From Dolomedes plantarius (lineage: Eukaryota; Arthropoda; Arachnida; Araneae; Dolomedidae), in the NCBI GenBank assembly GCA_907164885.2, contig OU015492.1:41922393-41986392 (forward strand): 64,000 nt of DNA, given 5' to 3'. Of this stretch, positions 37,487 to 48,447 are shown piece by piece. Position numbers and translations under genes: made by a program. The notes beneath the pieces are model-generated. The model ran no database searches and was not told the DNA's origin. It saw only the letters and a program-made list of their open reading frames with translations. Each line of letters begins with the position of its first letter. Positions within the stretch are counted from its first letter, which is position 1.

Positions 37487-37755
37487 GAGAATGTTGAAAG
37501 AGTGCGAGAGACTTTTTTACGCAGTCCGAAGAAGTCGACGGTATTCAATCCCCATACGACTTCCTCCTTTGGGGATTTATGAAAGATCTTGTGTTCATAC
37601 CACCTTTGCCTACAAGTCTTCCCGAACTTAAACAACGCATTTGTGATGCTTTACAAACAGTTAGTAGTGAAACATTACAACGAGTTTGGCAAGAAATGGC
37701 ATACCACAATGATATTTTAAGGGTGACTGAAGGAAGTCATATTGAACAACTGTGA
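37487..37755 (+). pseudogene. DUF4817-type transposase: HTH remnant fused to C-terminus
   Basis: From 37487 the frame reads ENVERVRETFLRSPKKST, matching the end of the DUF4817 helix-turn-helix region. At about 37545 it jumps, in a different frame, to YDFLLWGFMKDLVFIPPLP (from 37555), the region just after the last catalytic acidic residue, and continues through LPELKQRICDALQTV and LQRVWQEMAYHND to the stop at 37753-37755. The catalytic core, normally some 150 residues or more, is absent. The upstream HTH sequence (37410-37486) is in yet another frame. It cannot encode an active transposase. Confidence 0.8.
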
Positions 37756-37868
37756 AAAACAAAATTAACATTTTTCCTTTACAATGATATATTAATTATA
37801 ATTTTATGTTTGTAATAATGGAAAATTTTAAATTTTGTAATCGGATGACTCTTTTCTGATAACCCTGT

Positions 37869-38219
37869 GTAATTGTCATATTACACACATTTATTGACAC
37901 ACATTAGAACAAAAACTACATCCAGACAACAAGGGCAGATATATAACCAAAACTGTAACAGACCATATAATTTCAGTCGTTAGGTGGCGTTGACAGATTG
38001 ATCACGTGGGTATTAGCAACTTGGCGGTTACATTTCTGGTGCCAACATAAACATGATGTACAATCCACCTTTTCTTTACACTTTTCCCATCTTAAGTGTC
38101 AAATATTAAACCTGAAAGATTGAAATTTGTATCACTGTTATTAACATATTAATTATATCAGACAAAAATTTTAGAACGTTAAATTGAATTTTTTTTCTTC
38201 TTTCTTAACCTGGGTAATT
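37869..38219. other. Non-coding spacer
   Basis: Nothing recognised between the fold-back element and the satellite array. Confidence 0.4.
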
Positions 38220-38940
38220 TTCTCTAGTGCATTCTCCCATAGTCACTGTGAGAAACCGATATTTATGATAATCGAGGATTTAATATTTAATATTTATATA
38301 TAAACAAAACAACTTAAAATTGAACATTCTAATAAGACGCATTTCCCAATGCTTACTGTTTAGAAACCGATATTTCCAATAATCGAGGATTCAATATTTA
38401 TTTATATATAAACACAGCAGCTTTAGATAGAAATTCTAACAATGCGCATTGTCCCAGGCTCACTGTAAGAAACCGATATTTCTGATAATCGAGGATTCAA
38501 CATTTGTATGTATATATACACAATACCTTAAGAAAGACTATTCTAATAGTGCGTATTTTCCTTTGCCCCCTGTGAGAAACAGATACTTTGGATAATCGAG
38601 AATTCAATATTTTTTTTTACATATAACCAGGTTAAGAAAGGATATTCTAATGATGCGCATTTTCCCATGTACAGTGTAAGAAACCGAGATTCTTTTATAA
38701 TCGAGGATTCGATATTCATTTATATATAAACACAACTGCTTAAAAAAGAATATTCAATAATGCGCATTTTCCTTTGCTCGTTGTGAAAAACCGGCATTTT
38801 TAATAATCGAGTGCTTAAATATAAATAAATATTAAGTCAAACGAGTTTAAGTCGTAATATTATAATAATGCGTATTTCACCATGCTCAATGTGGAAAACC
38901 TCTATTTTTATAACATAGGATTTAGTTTTTATTTATATTC
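38220..38940 (+). repeat. Satellite-like tandem array, about seven copies of 100-120 bp
   Basis: Each unit has a GCGCATTTTCCCATG-type block, then GTGAGAAACCGATATTT, then ATAATCGAGGATTCAATATTT, then TATATATAAACACA and AAGAATATTCTAATAATG. Copies diverge most at the right-hand end, as expected at the edge of an array. Confidence 0.9.
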
Positions 38941-39177
38941 ATGCATATTTAAGTATAAATAAATGAACATGTAGTTCAAAGGATAATTCATAGAAAACTA
39001 CATCCCAAAAAGACACTGGTCGAGCAGAAATAAAACATTTAAACACTGAAAATAGAAAACACAAGGAATGAAAGTCTAAGACAATGCATTGGAAGGAATT
39101 CATCTTATTGTTTGTGAAAGCTAGATATTCACCAATTAGATGTGGATGTTGCTGCTGATAATGCTCCGTGGTTAGAG

Positions 39178-39500
39178 GTTCCATTCACCAGGACCTAATA
39201 GGCTATTGGGCTGAAAGGGATGGCTCCTGTTTTGAATTAGCACCACAAGGGTCGGAGTCCGACTTGGCTAAATTACCGGTTCCGTAATTTTGAACCGAGT
39301 CAAGTGACGAGACCGAAAAACTTGACCTCCAGAGGAAAATTTCAGAACTTGGAGGACATTGCAGCCGCGAACTATTTTACGTGACCTGGACACCATTAGT
39401 GAACACGGTGGTGGATTTGCAGCGACGAGCACCGAACCAGATGAGTTCAGATCACTGTTCCGCTGCTCTTGCCAACTGGGCCCCCTCGCCCAGATGTGGA
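39178..39500 (-). repeat. Dispersed SINE-like repeat, copy A
   Basis: A GC-rich block sharing segments, in reverse complement, with 52640-52940: CCTGTTT..AATTAGCACCAC, AGGGTCGGAGTCCGACTT, and an ACCAGGACCTAATAGGCTA-type start. A 13-bp direct repeat (AGATGTGGATGTT) occurs near 39139 and 39492 and could be a target duplication. The right part has no counterpart in copy B. Confidence 0.5.
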
Positions 39501-40706
39501 TGTTCTGACATGATGTGATACTTCAGTTCTTATGAGTTACCTCAAGTAGTGCTCTCTGGTTTATATTTAACTAATTAGTAGTTGGTCCCCCTGGTGCAAC
39601 GCCACATTTTTGTTTCTCTCATACCGGTTATTCGTTTACCTTAAAATTTGTTTTAATCAGACTTCGAGTACCTCCTTAAGATTCCATACTGTTTATCGAT
39701 GGGGATAAAGGAACTATTGTGTTTCAAAGTACTACGATAACCCCAAAAAGAGAATCAAGGTGATGTTGGGAGCGTCAGAGGATGTGCTTAGAGGTTTGGC
39801 CCGATTTTAAACATAAGTTAAAATTACAAGTTCGAGGAAATAATTTTAATTCCATTCAAAATAACTGGATAATTCCTCAATGCTGAATAAAGCAAACTCT
39901 TCACGTGGCAGTACAATGTTTCTGGGGAATTCTATATACCATTACTATATTTTATGTAATGGTCCAATCTACGTTTAATTATGTAGGAGAAAAACAATTA
40001 CTTAAATGCATTACATTCATCTCTTGAAAGCACTATCTTCTTCACTGTAATTCATTCATTTCTTTAATGCTGTTTCATTCACATTTTTGGGTCTAATTTG
40101 GAATCGCCTCTAAAGGAGATTTTATTTTACTTTTCCCTTTAAGAGAAGCTATGACCTGTGTAAAAAGGAATTCAGGATTAAAGGATAAAAAACCAAAATT
40201 ATTTATTTTATCGCGTCAATGTTTAAATGGATCATAATTTTCTTTACAAATTTTTATATGTCTTATTCTATATGCGCAATTTTCCTGGCAGGCATTACTA
40301 CCAGAAACACTTTTATTTTTCATGTCATTTGGCAAACGTGCCGTTAGAACAAGTAAAAATTCACAATAGTTTTCAGCCAACACTCCACTGCAGCACATTT
40401 TATATGGAAAGCTAGAGGAAATGAATTTCACTCATCTGATAAAATCAATATGGAAACTTGCTCTTTAGGGTGAAATATATTTTCATTATAAACTCTCAAC
40501 ATTGAGAACGTTGATTAACACAGCATTTTACTGCGTAAGTGTATAAATCATGAAAAAGTTTCAAATTTTAAAATTTCTTAAAATATTATGGAGGATTTTC
40601 TGGAGAGATATCTTTCTGGAGAAAATAATACTATACTGTAAAAATATAAATTTTTCTTTACTAATAAATATTTTGAAAAGAAAAGACAAAATCTTTGTGC
40701 TCGAGG
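39501..40706. other. Non-coding stretch
   Basis: No gene recognised; overlapping short frames at 40216-40431 on both strands are unfamiliar. Confidence 0.4.
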
Positions 40707-41013
40707 AATAAACAGGAAATCCAACATAAATAAAGCACAAATAGCAGTAAGGTGAAATGTTGTATACGGCCGTTTCGAAGCTGCAAAGGAGCTTCTTCAT
40801 CAGTGCAAAGAACTTAGTGGCAGCTCAAGAAGTCGAAAACTAAGCGACCAGAGTGCATGCGCACGTGTCTGGTCGCTTAGTTTTCGGCTTCTTGAGCTGC
40901 CACTAAGTTCTTTGCACTGATGAAGAAGCTCCTTTGCAGCTTTGAAACGGCCGTATGCAAAATTGCACCTTACTGCTCTTTGTGCTATATTTACGTTGGA
41001 TTTCCTGTTTAAT
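40707..41013. repeat. Near-perfect long palindrome (about 146-bp arms)
   Basis: Arms 40707-40852 and 40868-41013 are reverse complements with few mismatches, around a 15-nt centre. Clear shared blocks are AAACAGGAAATCCAACATAAA, the AGTAAGGTG region, GAAGCTGCAAAGGAGCTTC, TTGCACTGATGAAG and GGTCGCTTAGTTTTCG. Such length and fidelity suggest a recent fold-back or MITE-like origin and would give a very stable hairpin transcript. Confidence 0.9.
40911..40961 (+). ncRNA. Candidate hammerhead-like ribozyme core
   Basis: Order of elements: TTTGCA (stem I, 40911-40916), CTGATGA (40917-40923), one extra A, GAAGCT / AGCTTT (stem II, 40925-40930 with 40938-40943), GAA (40944-40946), ACGG / CCGT (stem III, no loop, 40947-40954), A at the expected cleavage position, then TGCAAA (40956-40961), which pairs perfectly with the stem I start. 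Core order and complementarity match hammerheads. The extra A before stem II, the G-T closing pair and the loop-less stem III deviate. Loop-poor stem III is known for hammerheads of Penelope-like elements and retrozymes, which act as dimers. A mirror copy lies on the minus strand at about 40759-40809 with CTTC closing stem II but a poorer stem I. Confidence 0.35.
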
Positions 41014-41937
41014 AAATATTTCATGACAGGCAGTAAAAATACGCCGCCACGATTTTTATACTTCCGACAATTTCCTCATAGAAAAATATCCTCCCCCAAA
41101 GCATCCAGTTACGTAAATTTCTTCATTTTTCACTTTACCTAGATGCAAATGATTCGAAAAGATTATCATCTCTTTGCTATTTTCAGTGACCGGACATCTA
41201 AGGAAGGCTTTCAAACATTCTTCCTTTGCTGTCGTTGTAATTTGTTTTTTTCCCATTTTAATGTCAGATTAAATTTACAAAATACTGTTAAAATTACATC
41301 TCGCTTAAAGACCCAGTGAAATTTTTACAACATTTTCTCCAGAAATCTTCAATTCTAATCTCAGTATAGCCATCTGTGACTTAAGGCGTTATATTTGCAC
41401 TGAACACATGGCTTTAAGTCTGATAGCATCATGAACTCTCTTATAAAGATGTTCTCTAGAGGAATTACTCTTTCATAATGCCAATCCTTTTTCAGATTGC
41501 TGCAATTATGTTTTCTTTTGTAACAATGCAAACTAATAAATAAATATCTCATTTAATTGTAGAAACATTTTAAGGACAACGATTAAATAACAGGTTTTAT
41601 ATTGAGAGCTAGAATATATCTCTTAATCGCAGCCGGACACTGAAATATTTCTTAAAATAGCTCAACGTTAGTTGTCCAGATTTCTCTAACTTACTCCTCA
41701 AAAATACATCAAAAATGCTATAGAAAAATTCTTCAAAAAAGCTTTTTGATAATGTAAAATATATACATACTGCTATAATTTTCATTTGAAATTAATAACT
41801 CCGATAGAAACAAAAAGGACCTTCCAAAGCATATTTTATGGGTCCCTAGAACTGTGATTTAATTCATTGAAAGGTAGAACCACAAAATTTTTCCTTCGAT
41901 GAAAACACAATATTCAATACTCAGTTATTATCTTCAA
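41014..41937. other. AT-rich non-coding stretch
   Basis: No gene recognised; frames of 63-66 codons show no family features. Confidence 0.4.
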
Positions 41938-42160
41938 ACACAGATTCATTAAGTCGTCTAACCACCTCGGCCCACTCCGCTAGTGCGTATCAGCCATGAA
42001 AAACCTGAAGACCAGAAGCTGCGTAGCAAAGCCTACAAACTCAGCTGAGAGTTGATTTCGCCTGTTCGGTTTATGTTTGATATGGGTCTGGGCGCCGGAC
42101 GGACAGTACAGATCTGCCGACCAATTGGAGCAATCCGGGGCCCTTACACAGATTCATTAA
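41938..42160. mobile_element. Small retroposon-like insertion with 15-bp target duplication
   Basis: ACACAGATTCATTAA occurs at 41938-41952 and again at 42146-42160. Between them lies a 193-bp GC-rich block (41953-42145) unlike its AT-rich surroundings. A long exact duplication around a compact GC-rich insert is typical of target-primed retroposition. No poly-A tail or convincing pol III boxes are seen, so class and strand are undetermined. Confidence 0.65.
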
Positions 42161-42354
42161 TATGAATGCCAGATTGGTGGGCTATAAGGATGTTAGCTCT
42201 GATTTTGGCTGTACAATGTGAGCATATAACACTTATTCGACTTCTGAAAGTATCTATTTCTCTGATAAATCTGTTGATATTGACAGAGAAATTATGTACC
42301 GTTGTTTATATACTTTAGTTTAACCATTTATCAAATTTACTTACCGTGAACTAA

Positions 42355-42412
42355 ATTCAATAAGAAAGGCGGTAGATAAAGTCTTTCTTATTGAATGGCT
42401 TTATCTAGCGCC
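42355..42412. repeat. Two interleaved inverted repeats
   Basis: ATTCAATAAGAAAG (42355-42368) pairs perfectly with 42383-42396. GCGGTAGATAAAG (42369-42381) pairs, with one mismatch, with 42399-42411. The order A-B-A'-B' allows two competing hairpins or an H-type pseudoknot in RNA. Confidence 0.8.
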
Positions 42413-42431
42413 TTGGCTGACTCCCACCAAA

Positions 42432-42710
42432 TCACTGGTACAAGAAGAGTCGTCCTGGCGCTATACTTTTCCTAAATTGTCGTAGAAGCTCCCAAACTGC
42501 ACTATTTAGGCTCGCTAGTGGACGCATCAGGAGCCTTTCTTTTGACGGGGGAAGAAAGGTATTTTCCATTTGCTCTAACTGCCATGTCGAGCAGGCCTTC
42601 CAGGAGTACGTTTTGGAATGTTTGGGCCTTACCAGAAAAGATATCATAACAAACCCTCTTCTCGTCCTTGATTTTTCTCGAGTCAACAATCTCATGGATC
42701 TGAACTGAAT
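42432..42710 (-). other. GC-richer, coding-like block of unknown nature
   Basis: Two minus-strand frames are open here. One gives an 87-codon ORF (42432-42695). The other, from about 42708 to a stop at 42502-42504, reads with protein-like composition (IVDSRKIKDEKRVCYDIFSG, then NVLLEGLLDMAVRANGKYLS). I do not recognise either. It could be a decayed exon, processed pseudogene or transposon piece; no splice signals or flanking homology support a choice. Confidence 0.2.
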
Positions 42711-42719
42711 TTATATTCG

Positions 42720-44552
42720 TATGTCAGAGGATTAGAAACACCAACAACAGCAACAATATATGTGACTGAAGTCCGTCATAGTGACTTGCGGATATGACAT
42801 TTTGCCACGGTGTCAGATTCGAAAACAGTTAACTCTTTTCTGATCATGACTTAGTTTCTTATATTTTGTTATAAAGATCGTTAATTAAAAAAATTAATAC
42901 CAGAAGTGAATTCTTTTACGTATTGAGTCAAAAACATTATTTCTAGACATTGTGAATACAAGCGTCCTTTTTTTCCCAGCGTTTGAGAAAATATTAAAAT
43001 TACATAAATAATAAATACAACAAAATATGTGGTTCAAAGGGAAACACATTTTCCCTAAAATGGCTATACTTTTTTACTTTTCCTTTGAGTCTGAAAACTT
43101 TTCGATATGCCGATACGATTTGCACAACCAACCGTGATATATTACAGCATGAAACTGCATGTAATGACTTAAAGTTATTGAACACATAAAAAATACGGTC
43201 CAAAAAATGGTTTTATGCAATAGATATGTAATGCATATATTATGATATATTAATTAGCGAAAAGATGTGTGATTGATGCGAGAGAAATTATGATTAATGG
43301 CATTAATACTCCAAAAAAGTCCTCCATTTGCGTCATTTTACAAAAAAAAAATATTTTGACACTGTTGGGATTTTCCTTTTCCTTCTGTACAAAATTTGAT
43401 GATAAAAAATTAATTATAATAAGAATTATGAAGCTCCGTATACACATTTTTTTGTCCTTCAATTAACGTTGAGAGCTTTTTTTTAGCTTCCTGAGAAAAT
43501 ATTTTGAGTGAAATGTAATATTATTAGGGGATAGCTTTTGATACTCTTCATTAATATGCTACACTTTCATGTTCTAATTTATTCAAATATAAAAAAAAAT
43601 ATTTCCTCAATGAATAATTAATCTTCTTTTATATTACTTCTATACATTTCGTCTTTAATATTTTCATTCTAAAATGCTATCTTTATTCATAATAATTTCC
43701 CAGAACAATTCAGAAATTTTAATTACATTAAAAATCAAGCAAGCCATATCGAAATTATTTAAAGAAATACACCAATTCACATAAAAACATATAAACTCAT
43801 TCAAAAAAATTTATAAACAAATAAAAGAAATTAGTATAAAATGTCATATTTGTAGAAAAACTAATCAATTAAAACTAATTCTGTTTTTATAAGTAAAGAT
43901 TAGCTTTACCAAGTATGCAAAATATTCTAATGTTTCTAACACTTGTAAACAGAGAAATCATAACATGTCATTGTGACACATGCTACGCCTATTCATTGCA
44001 AAATTATTATAATTATATATGAAAAGCAACAAGATGCATGACGATATGATTAATTTTCGTGCATTCATTAAATCGAATGTTACAGTAATAATTCCAATTT
44101 GTAGTTTAATATATCCCAGATGATGTTTACATTAAGATTTATTCTATATGTATACCCTGTACATAATTACACATAAAAATTTACTGTATTCCCCTATCAC
44201 CTCACAATGTTGACATTTTCCACTCCACATTATGGGCTCCTCGGCTTGGCTTAAAGGTCAATAACTCTAGATGCGCCAAAATTTTATTATTTGAATTTTT
44301 CTAATTTTTTTCTTTTTTTTTAGTGGCTGGCACGTTTTAGTCAAGGCATTCTACAATGAAAAGAAAGAAACGCAATCCACATGTTTCAGTTTTTATAATT
44401 TATATTGCAGATAAAACTGCATAAAATACATCCTTGAAAGAGGGGTATCTTACACCGAGACGGGAATATCCCATAGTGAGGACGAGACTGAAGGTCCATA
44501 ACTGCAGGACATGCTGGGGATGCCTATCTTTCCGCAAACGACTTTCTTACTA
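42720..44552. other. AT-rich non-coding stretch
   Basis: No gene or element recognised. Confidence 0.4.
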
Positions 44553-45055
44553 CAGTGGACGCTCGTAAATTCGAACTCAGTTAATTCGAATTTTCGGTTA
44601 ATTCGAACTAATCCAAAGGCCCCAAAAAACTTGTATTAGAATTTATGTTAAAAATATCTCATTAATTCGAACTATATTTTTATCACTTCGGTTAATTCGA
44701 ACTAAAAATTTTACAAAAATAAATTATTTTTCCACGTTTAATGGAGAAAATACACACTGTATTTATTATTTTGTGTGTCAAAATCATCTGTATTTCTTTT
44801 CTGTGTAAAGAGGCACACAACTGCATTCCTAGACTATTGCATGTCCACTGAACGTTAGTAGCTATTGTCCTACTTATTAGTGCTAAATGGAAAAGCAATT
44901 TTCCTTTATTTGTATCGATTTTCTTAGAATTTCAGAAAAACCAGTCTTTACTACAGATTCTAGGGAGTCGCGTCAGTTATACCTGCAGTGCAAACAAGTT
45001 AATGTGGTCTAGTTTTTCTTCCTCATTGTGTGGTGTGAACGTGTAAAAATTCAGG

Positions 45056-45707
45056 ATGTCTACACGTGAAAAGTACAAAACCCTTTGATTTACACGTGAA
45101 AAGTACAAACTTTGGAGACAAAGATAGAAATTTTAAAGAAAGTAGAGAACGGCGAATGTAAAACAAAGTTAACAGCTGACTATGGAATTAAAAAAAAGCC
45201 TTGTCAACTAATTTGAAAAACAAGGAGACAATTTTAGATTCATGGGAAAAATCAAAATTTGCTAGAGGAAGGAAACGCATGAGAAATGCGTCCCAAGAAG
45301 ATCTAGAAAAAGCTCCACTGCTATGGTTCCAGGATGTTAGATCTCGAAATTTTCCGATAAATGGACCCCTAGTGCTGACGAAGGCTGATGAATTGGCAAG
45401 TTGAATGGGTATTGAAGATTTTAAATGCAGTGATGGATGGCTTTCTCGATTTAAGTCAAGGCACAATATTTCTTATCAAACTGTATGTGGCCAAAGCTCT
45501 GATGTAAACGAAGACGTATGCACTAATTTCGGTAGGAAACTGCCAGGGCTTTTCTCTACTTACCTGCCGAAAGATATTCTTAATGCGGCCATAATGGACA
45601 AAGCTATAATGGACTCTATTAAAACTCTGAAAGCATTTATTCAGATGGAACCTTCCTCTGAAAATGAATTGAAATGTTTACTTCAAATCGAGAAGCTGGC
45701 TGAATAA
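45056..45707 (+). pseudogene. Tigger-type transposase with catalytic core deleted
   Basis: The presumed start is ATGTCTACACGTGAAAAG at 45056, soon interrupted. From 45201 the frame reads ETILDSWEKSKFARGRKRMR, then EDLEKAPLLWFQDVRSRNFP and NGPLVLTKADELA. A TGA stop at 45402-45404 follows, and the same frame resumes with MGIEDFKCSDGWLSRFKSRH. Together this is a CENP-B-type DNA-binding HTH, as in Tigger and jerky transposases. The sequence reaches FSTYLPKDILNA, just before the first catalytic Asp expected (NADE motif), then jumps to a C-terminal tail (IMDSIKTLKAFIQ...LLQIEKLAE) ending at 45705-45707. The whole DDE domain is missing. Non-functional; such derivatives can only move in trans. Confidence 0.85.
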
Positions 45708-45848
45708 TGTAGGCATTATAAACAGAACCAAACATCCATTTTACAGTTTTTCTCCAAAGTGTAATTCATATTTTTAATTAAAGTTTGCTTTCTACTGCAT
45801 ATCTTCTGCTTCATTTTATGATTAAGGTAAATCTGTATTGCTTTTTAA

Positions 45849-46608
45849 GGGGCCTCACAACCTTTAAAACTTCGAAAAAATGATTTTTCGTTTCTGCTAT
45901 ATTCTGATTTTTGGGACATTTCTGAACAATATGCAAAAAACCGCATAAAAAAATTTGCATTATTTCTCGAGTTATGAGAGTTTATGTAAAGCTCACTCTG
46001 TTGCCATAGCCATGTTATTCCAACCTTAACTTCAGTTTTCTCAAATATGTGAATTTTTGGATTGCGCGCACTGTTACTCCCAAACTATGTGTGCTAGACA
46101 CACAAAATTTTTATCAGATTTCTATTATAAGCTTCTTTACACACTAAAACTAGAAAAGTAAAAAAAAATTAGTAAAAAAACTTTTTACACTTGAAAATGT
46201 TTTAAAAAATTGTTAAATTTAAAATTTTTTTTAATTTTATGTAAATTTTCAATTTAAACTATATTTTTATATATTTTTTGGTTTTACATTAAACTTGAGT
46301 GTATTATTAATTTAATTTGACCAAAAAATAGTTTCTTTATGCATATTTTTTAATTTTATGATGCGCGAAACATCCAATGATTTTTTTCCCTTTTTAGTAA
46401 TGTGTACATTTAAAAATAAAATCTAAAAATTATTTATGACTTTACAAGTTCTATTTTTGTATAAAATATAACGGAAGACTTGTAATTTTGATATAAAACA
46501 AAAAATTATATATATATATATATATATATTAATATTATTGGAGTTTCAGTAGCTCAAATTTGATCATGTTTAGGGTCATTTTCCAGTAGTCAAAGGTTGT
46601 GTGCCCCC
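45849..46608. mobile_element. TTAA-flanked non-autonomous element (group 1), nested in Tigger
   Basis: 760 bp between TTAA at 45845-45848 and TTAA at 46609-46612. Ends GGGGCCTCACAACCTTTAAA and, reverse-complemented, GGGGGCACACAACCTTTGAC. AT-rich interior with a short TA run (46508-46529), no coding content. Being inside the Tigger element it is younger than that insertion. Confidence 0.85.
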
Positions 46609-46794
46609 TTAATATGTTTAATTTTAGATAACGTAGTATAATATATTTTCTGGGGTTATACATACTAGGAGATTATTCTTCTTATACACATTTAAAGTGA
46701 TACACATTTAAAGTTATATATTTTCTCTTAAATTCGGATAATTCGAACTTTTTTCTGAGAACCTCTGAGTTCGAATTAACGAGCCTCCACTGTA

Positions 46795-48119
46795 CTAGTA
46801 ATTTCATGCAATTTCCTCATCCACAACTATTCGTTGCAATTCCGGCACCATATGAAGCCTGCATGTGTCAAAGTTTTTCTATCAAAGTATTTTATTCTCT
46901 TTTTACGAAGAGGAATTTTTCCTTTCATCTCTATGCGCTATCATTTTATTTCCTATAATGCACAATCGAGCAGTCGTAAAAGATAGCAGGTTCAGTATAT
47001 GAGTTCATATTTATATAATTTTTAAAGTTAATGTCTTAACTTTAAAAAATCAAGTAAACAATAATTACATTACATAGCAAAAGTAATGACAAAGCTTCCA
47101 GCAATCCTTTAACAAGATATTTTTAAGTAAACAATGCTAAAGTCATTTGAAAAAAAAAATTTCATTACAACGAAAAAATGTTCTTGTGGTATATAGTATA
47201 ATCGCTTAAAAACATGCAGGACTAACAATTGTTAAATTGTTAAATGCTTAGTCAGGTAGAAGCTGTATCGAATTTTAGGAGCGAGGGGACAACAAAAAAG
47301 TTGAATCAATAATATGGAATTTTACACTTTGTTTGTAATTGTTCATCTGATTGACATGGTACACAGGCTTTCATTGAACTTCTCCATCTCTATTTTTTCA
47401 ACTGTTTGAAGTACGAGTATTTACAAACATATCAAAATAGGGGAATATCGAGATCATGAATGTTTTAAGTGCAATTTAAACACATAAAATCTTATAAAGA
47501 GACGCGTAAAGATTTTATATGGATGATTAATTAATAAGGCATATGAAGTAATAAATATTTAGATAAGCTATCACTAAATAAATAAGCATTATTACATTAA
47601 GTTTCCAAACATTCTCAGAAATTTCTTTCTTCTAATACCTTGAAAATACAAATATGTATTACACCCACCATTTTCAATGAACTAACTATCGAAATCTTAT
47701 AACAGCCTGGTTTCTAATTGCCAAATATTACATAACCGTTTACCGTTACATAGCTAATATCACTTATGCTGTTATTACTAAAACAAAAAAAAACTTTATT
47801 TTAAAACGAACAGACTGGATTATTCCGTAATTATACAATTTTACCTATAACTGAATTTTATAACCAAACAATCTGCTTTCACAATATCCTAATAGAGCAT
47901 ATCTTAAGTTCAATCAGCCACAATGAATGTACGTCTCCACCGAAACCCATTACCTACACCAACAGATTAGCTCCTAAGTAATAGTGGCCATTTTACCAGA
48001 AGAGGATTTCATTTTCTTTCCATTTGTAATCTCCTTTTTTTCTATTCACTAGCTGTGACAACTTTCGTAGGCATGGGGAAATGACAAATCAAAAACTGAA
48101 TCTAAAGTAATATTAATTA
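46795..48119. other. AT-rich non-coding stretch
   Basis: Nothing recognised. Confidence 0.4.
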
Positions 48120-48215
48120 ATAGGATAATTTATGGCGTAATAAGATTAAAATGGGCGTAATAAGAATAAAATATGGCGTAAGATGATTAAATATGGCGTA
48201 ATAAGATTGTGGCCA
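48120..48215 (+). repeat. Short tandem repeat, about 20-bp unit, four copies
   Basis: Repeated TATGGCGTAATAAGATTAAA with small length changes. Confidence 0.85.
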
Positions 48216-48447
48216 CAAGATTATAGAATGCACCTGTAAAGTTATTCCTAACACAGATATGTGTAAATTCACAAAGTCAAATAATACTTTATTTTATAGA
48301 ATATTCTTCTCCGCCTCTTTTTTATTGCTCCCATACTGGGAATATCGAACATTAAGCAAGCCTTATGATAAAACCTTTTGGAGTTATAACGTCAATAGTA
48401 GCAAGATGAAACAACTTTTAATTACGCATTATTGTGGTCCTTTTTTC

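Larger units (their letters stand above)
37168..37868. mobile_element. Fold-back derivative of a DUF4817-type transposon
   Basis: 701 bp. Two arms of about 225 bp (37168-37392 and 37645-37868) are strongly similar reverse complements starting ACAGGGTTATCAG. Each arm encodes the same transposase C-terminus, facing the outside of the element: plus strand on the right, minus strand on the left. Between the arms lies a piece of the N-terminal HTH. The element therefore seems to come from one coding end duplicated in inverted orientation around a remnant of the other. Confidence 0.8.
44553..46792 (+). mobile_element. Tigger/pogo-like DNA transposon (defective)
   Basis: 2.24 kb with inverted ends CAGTGGACGCTCGTAAATTC and, reverse-complemented at the right, CAGTGGAGGCTCGTTAATTC, flanked by TA (44551-44552 and 46793-46794). 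The subterminal regions repeat a TTAATTCGAACT motif several times on the left and reappear inverted on the right. It holds a truncated CENP-B-type transposase and, in its 3' third, a nested 760-bp TTAA element. Without the insertion it would be about 1.48 kb, so the catalytic core was lost by internal deletion. Confidence 0.9.
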
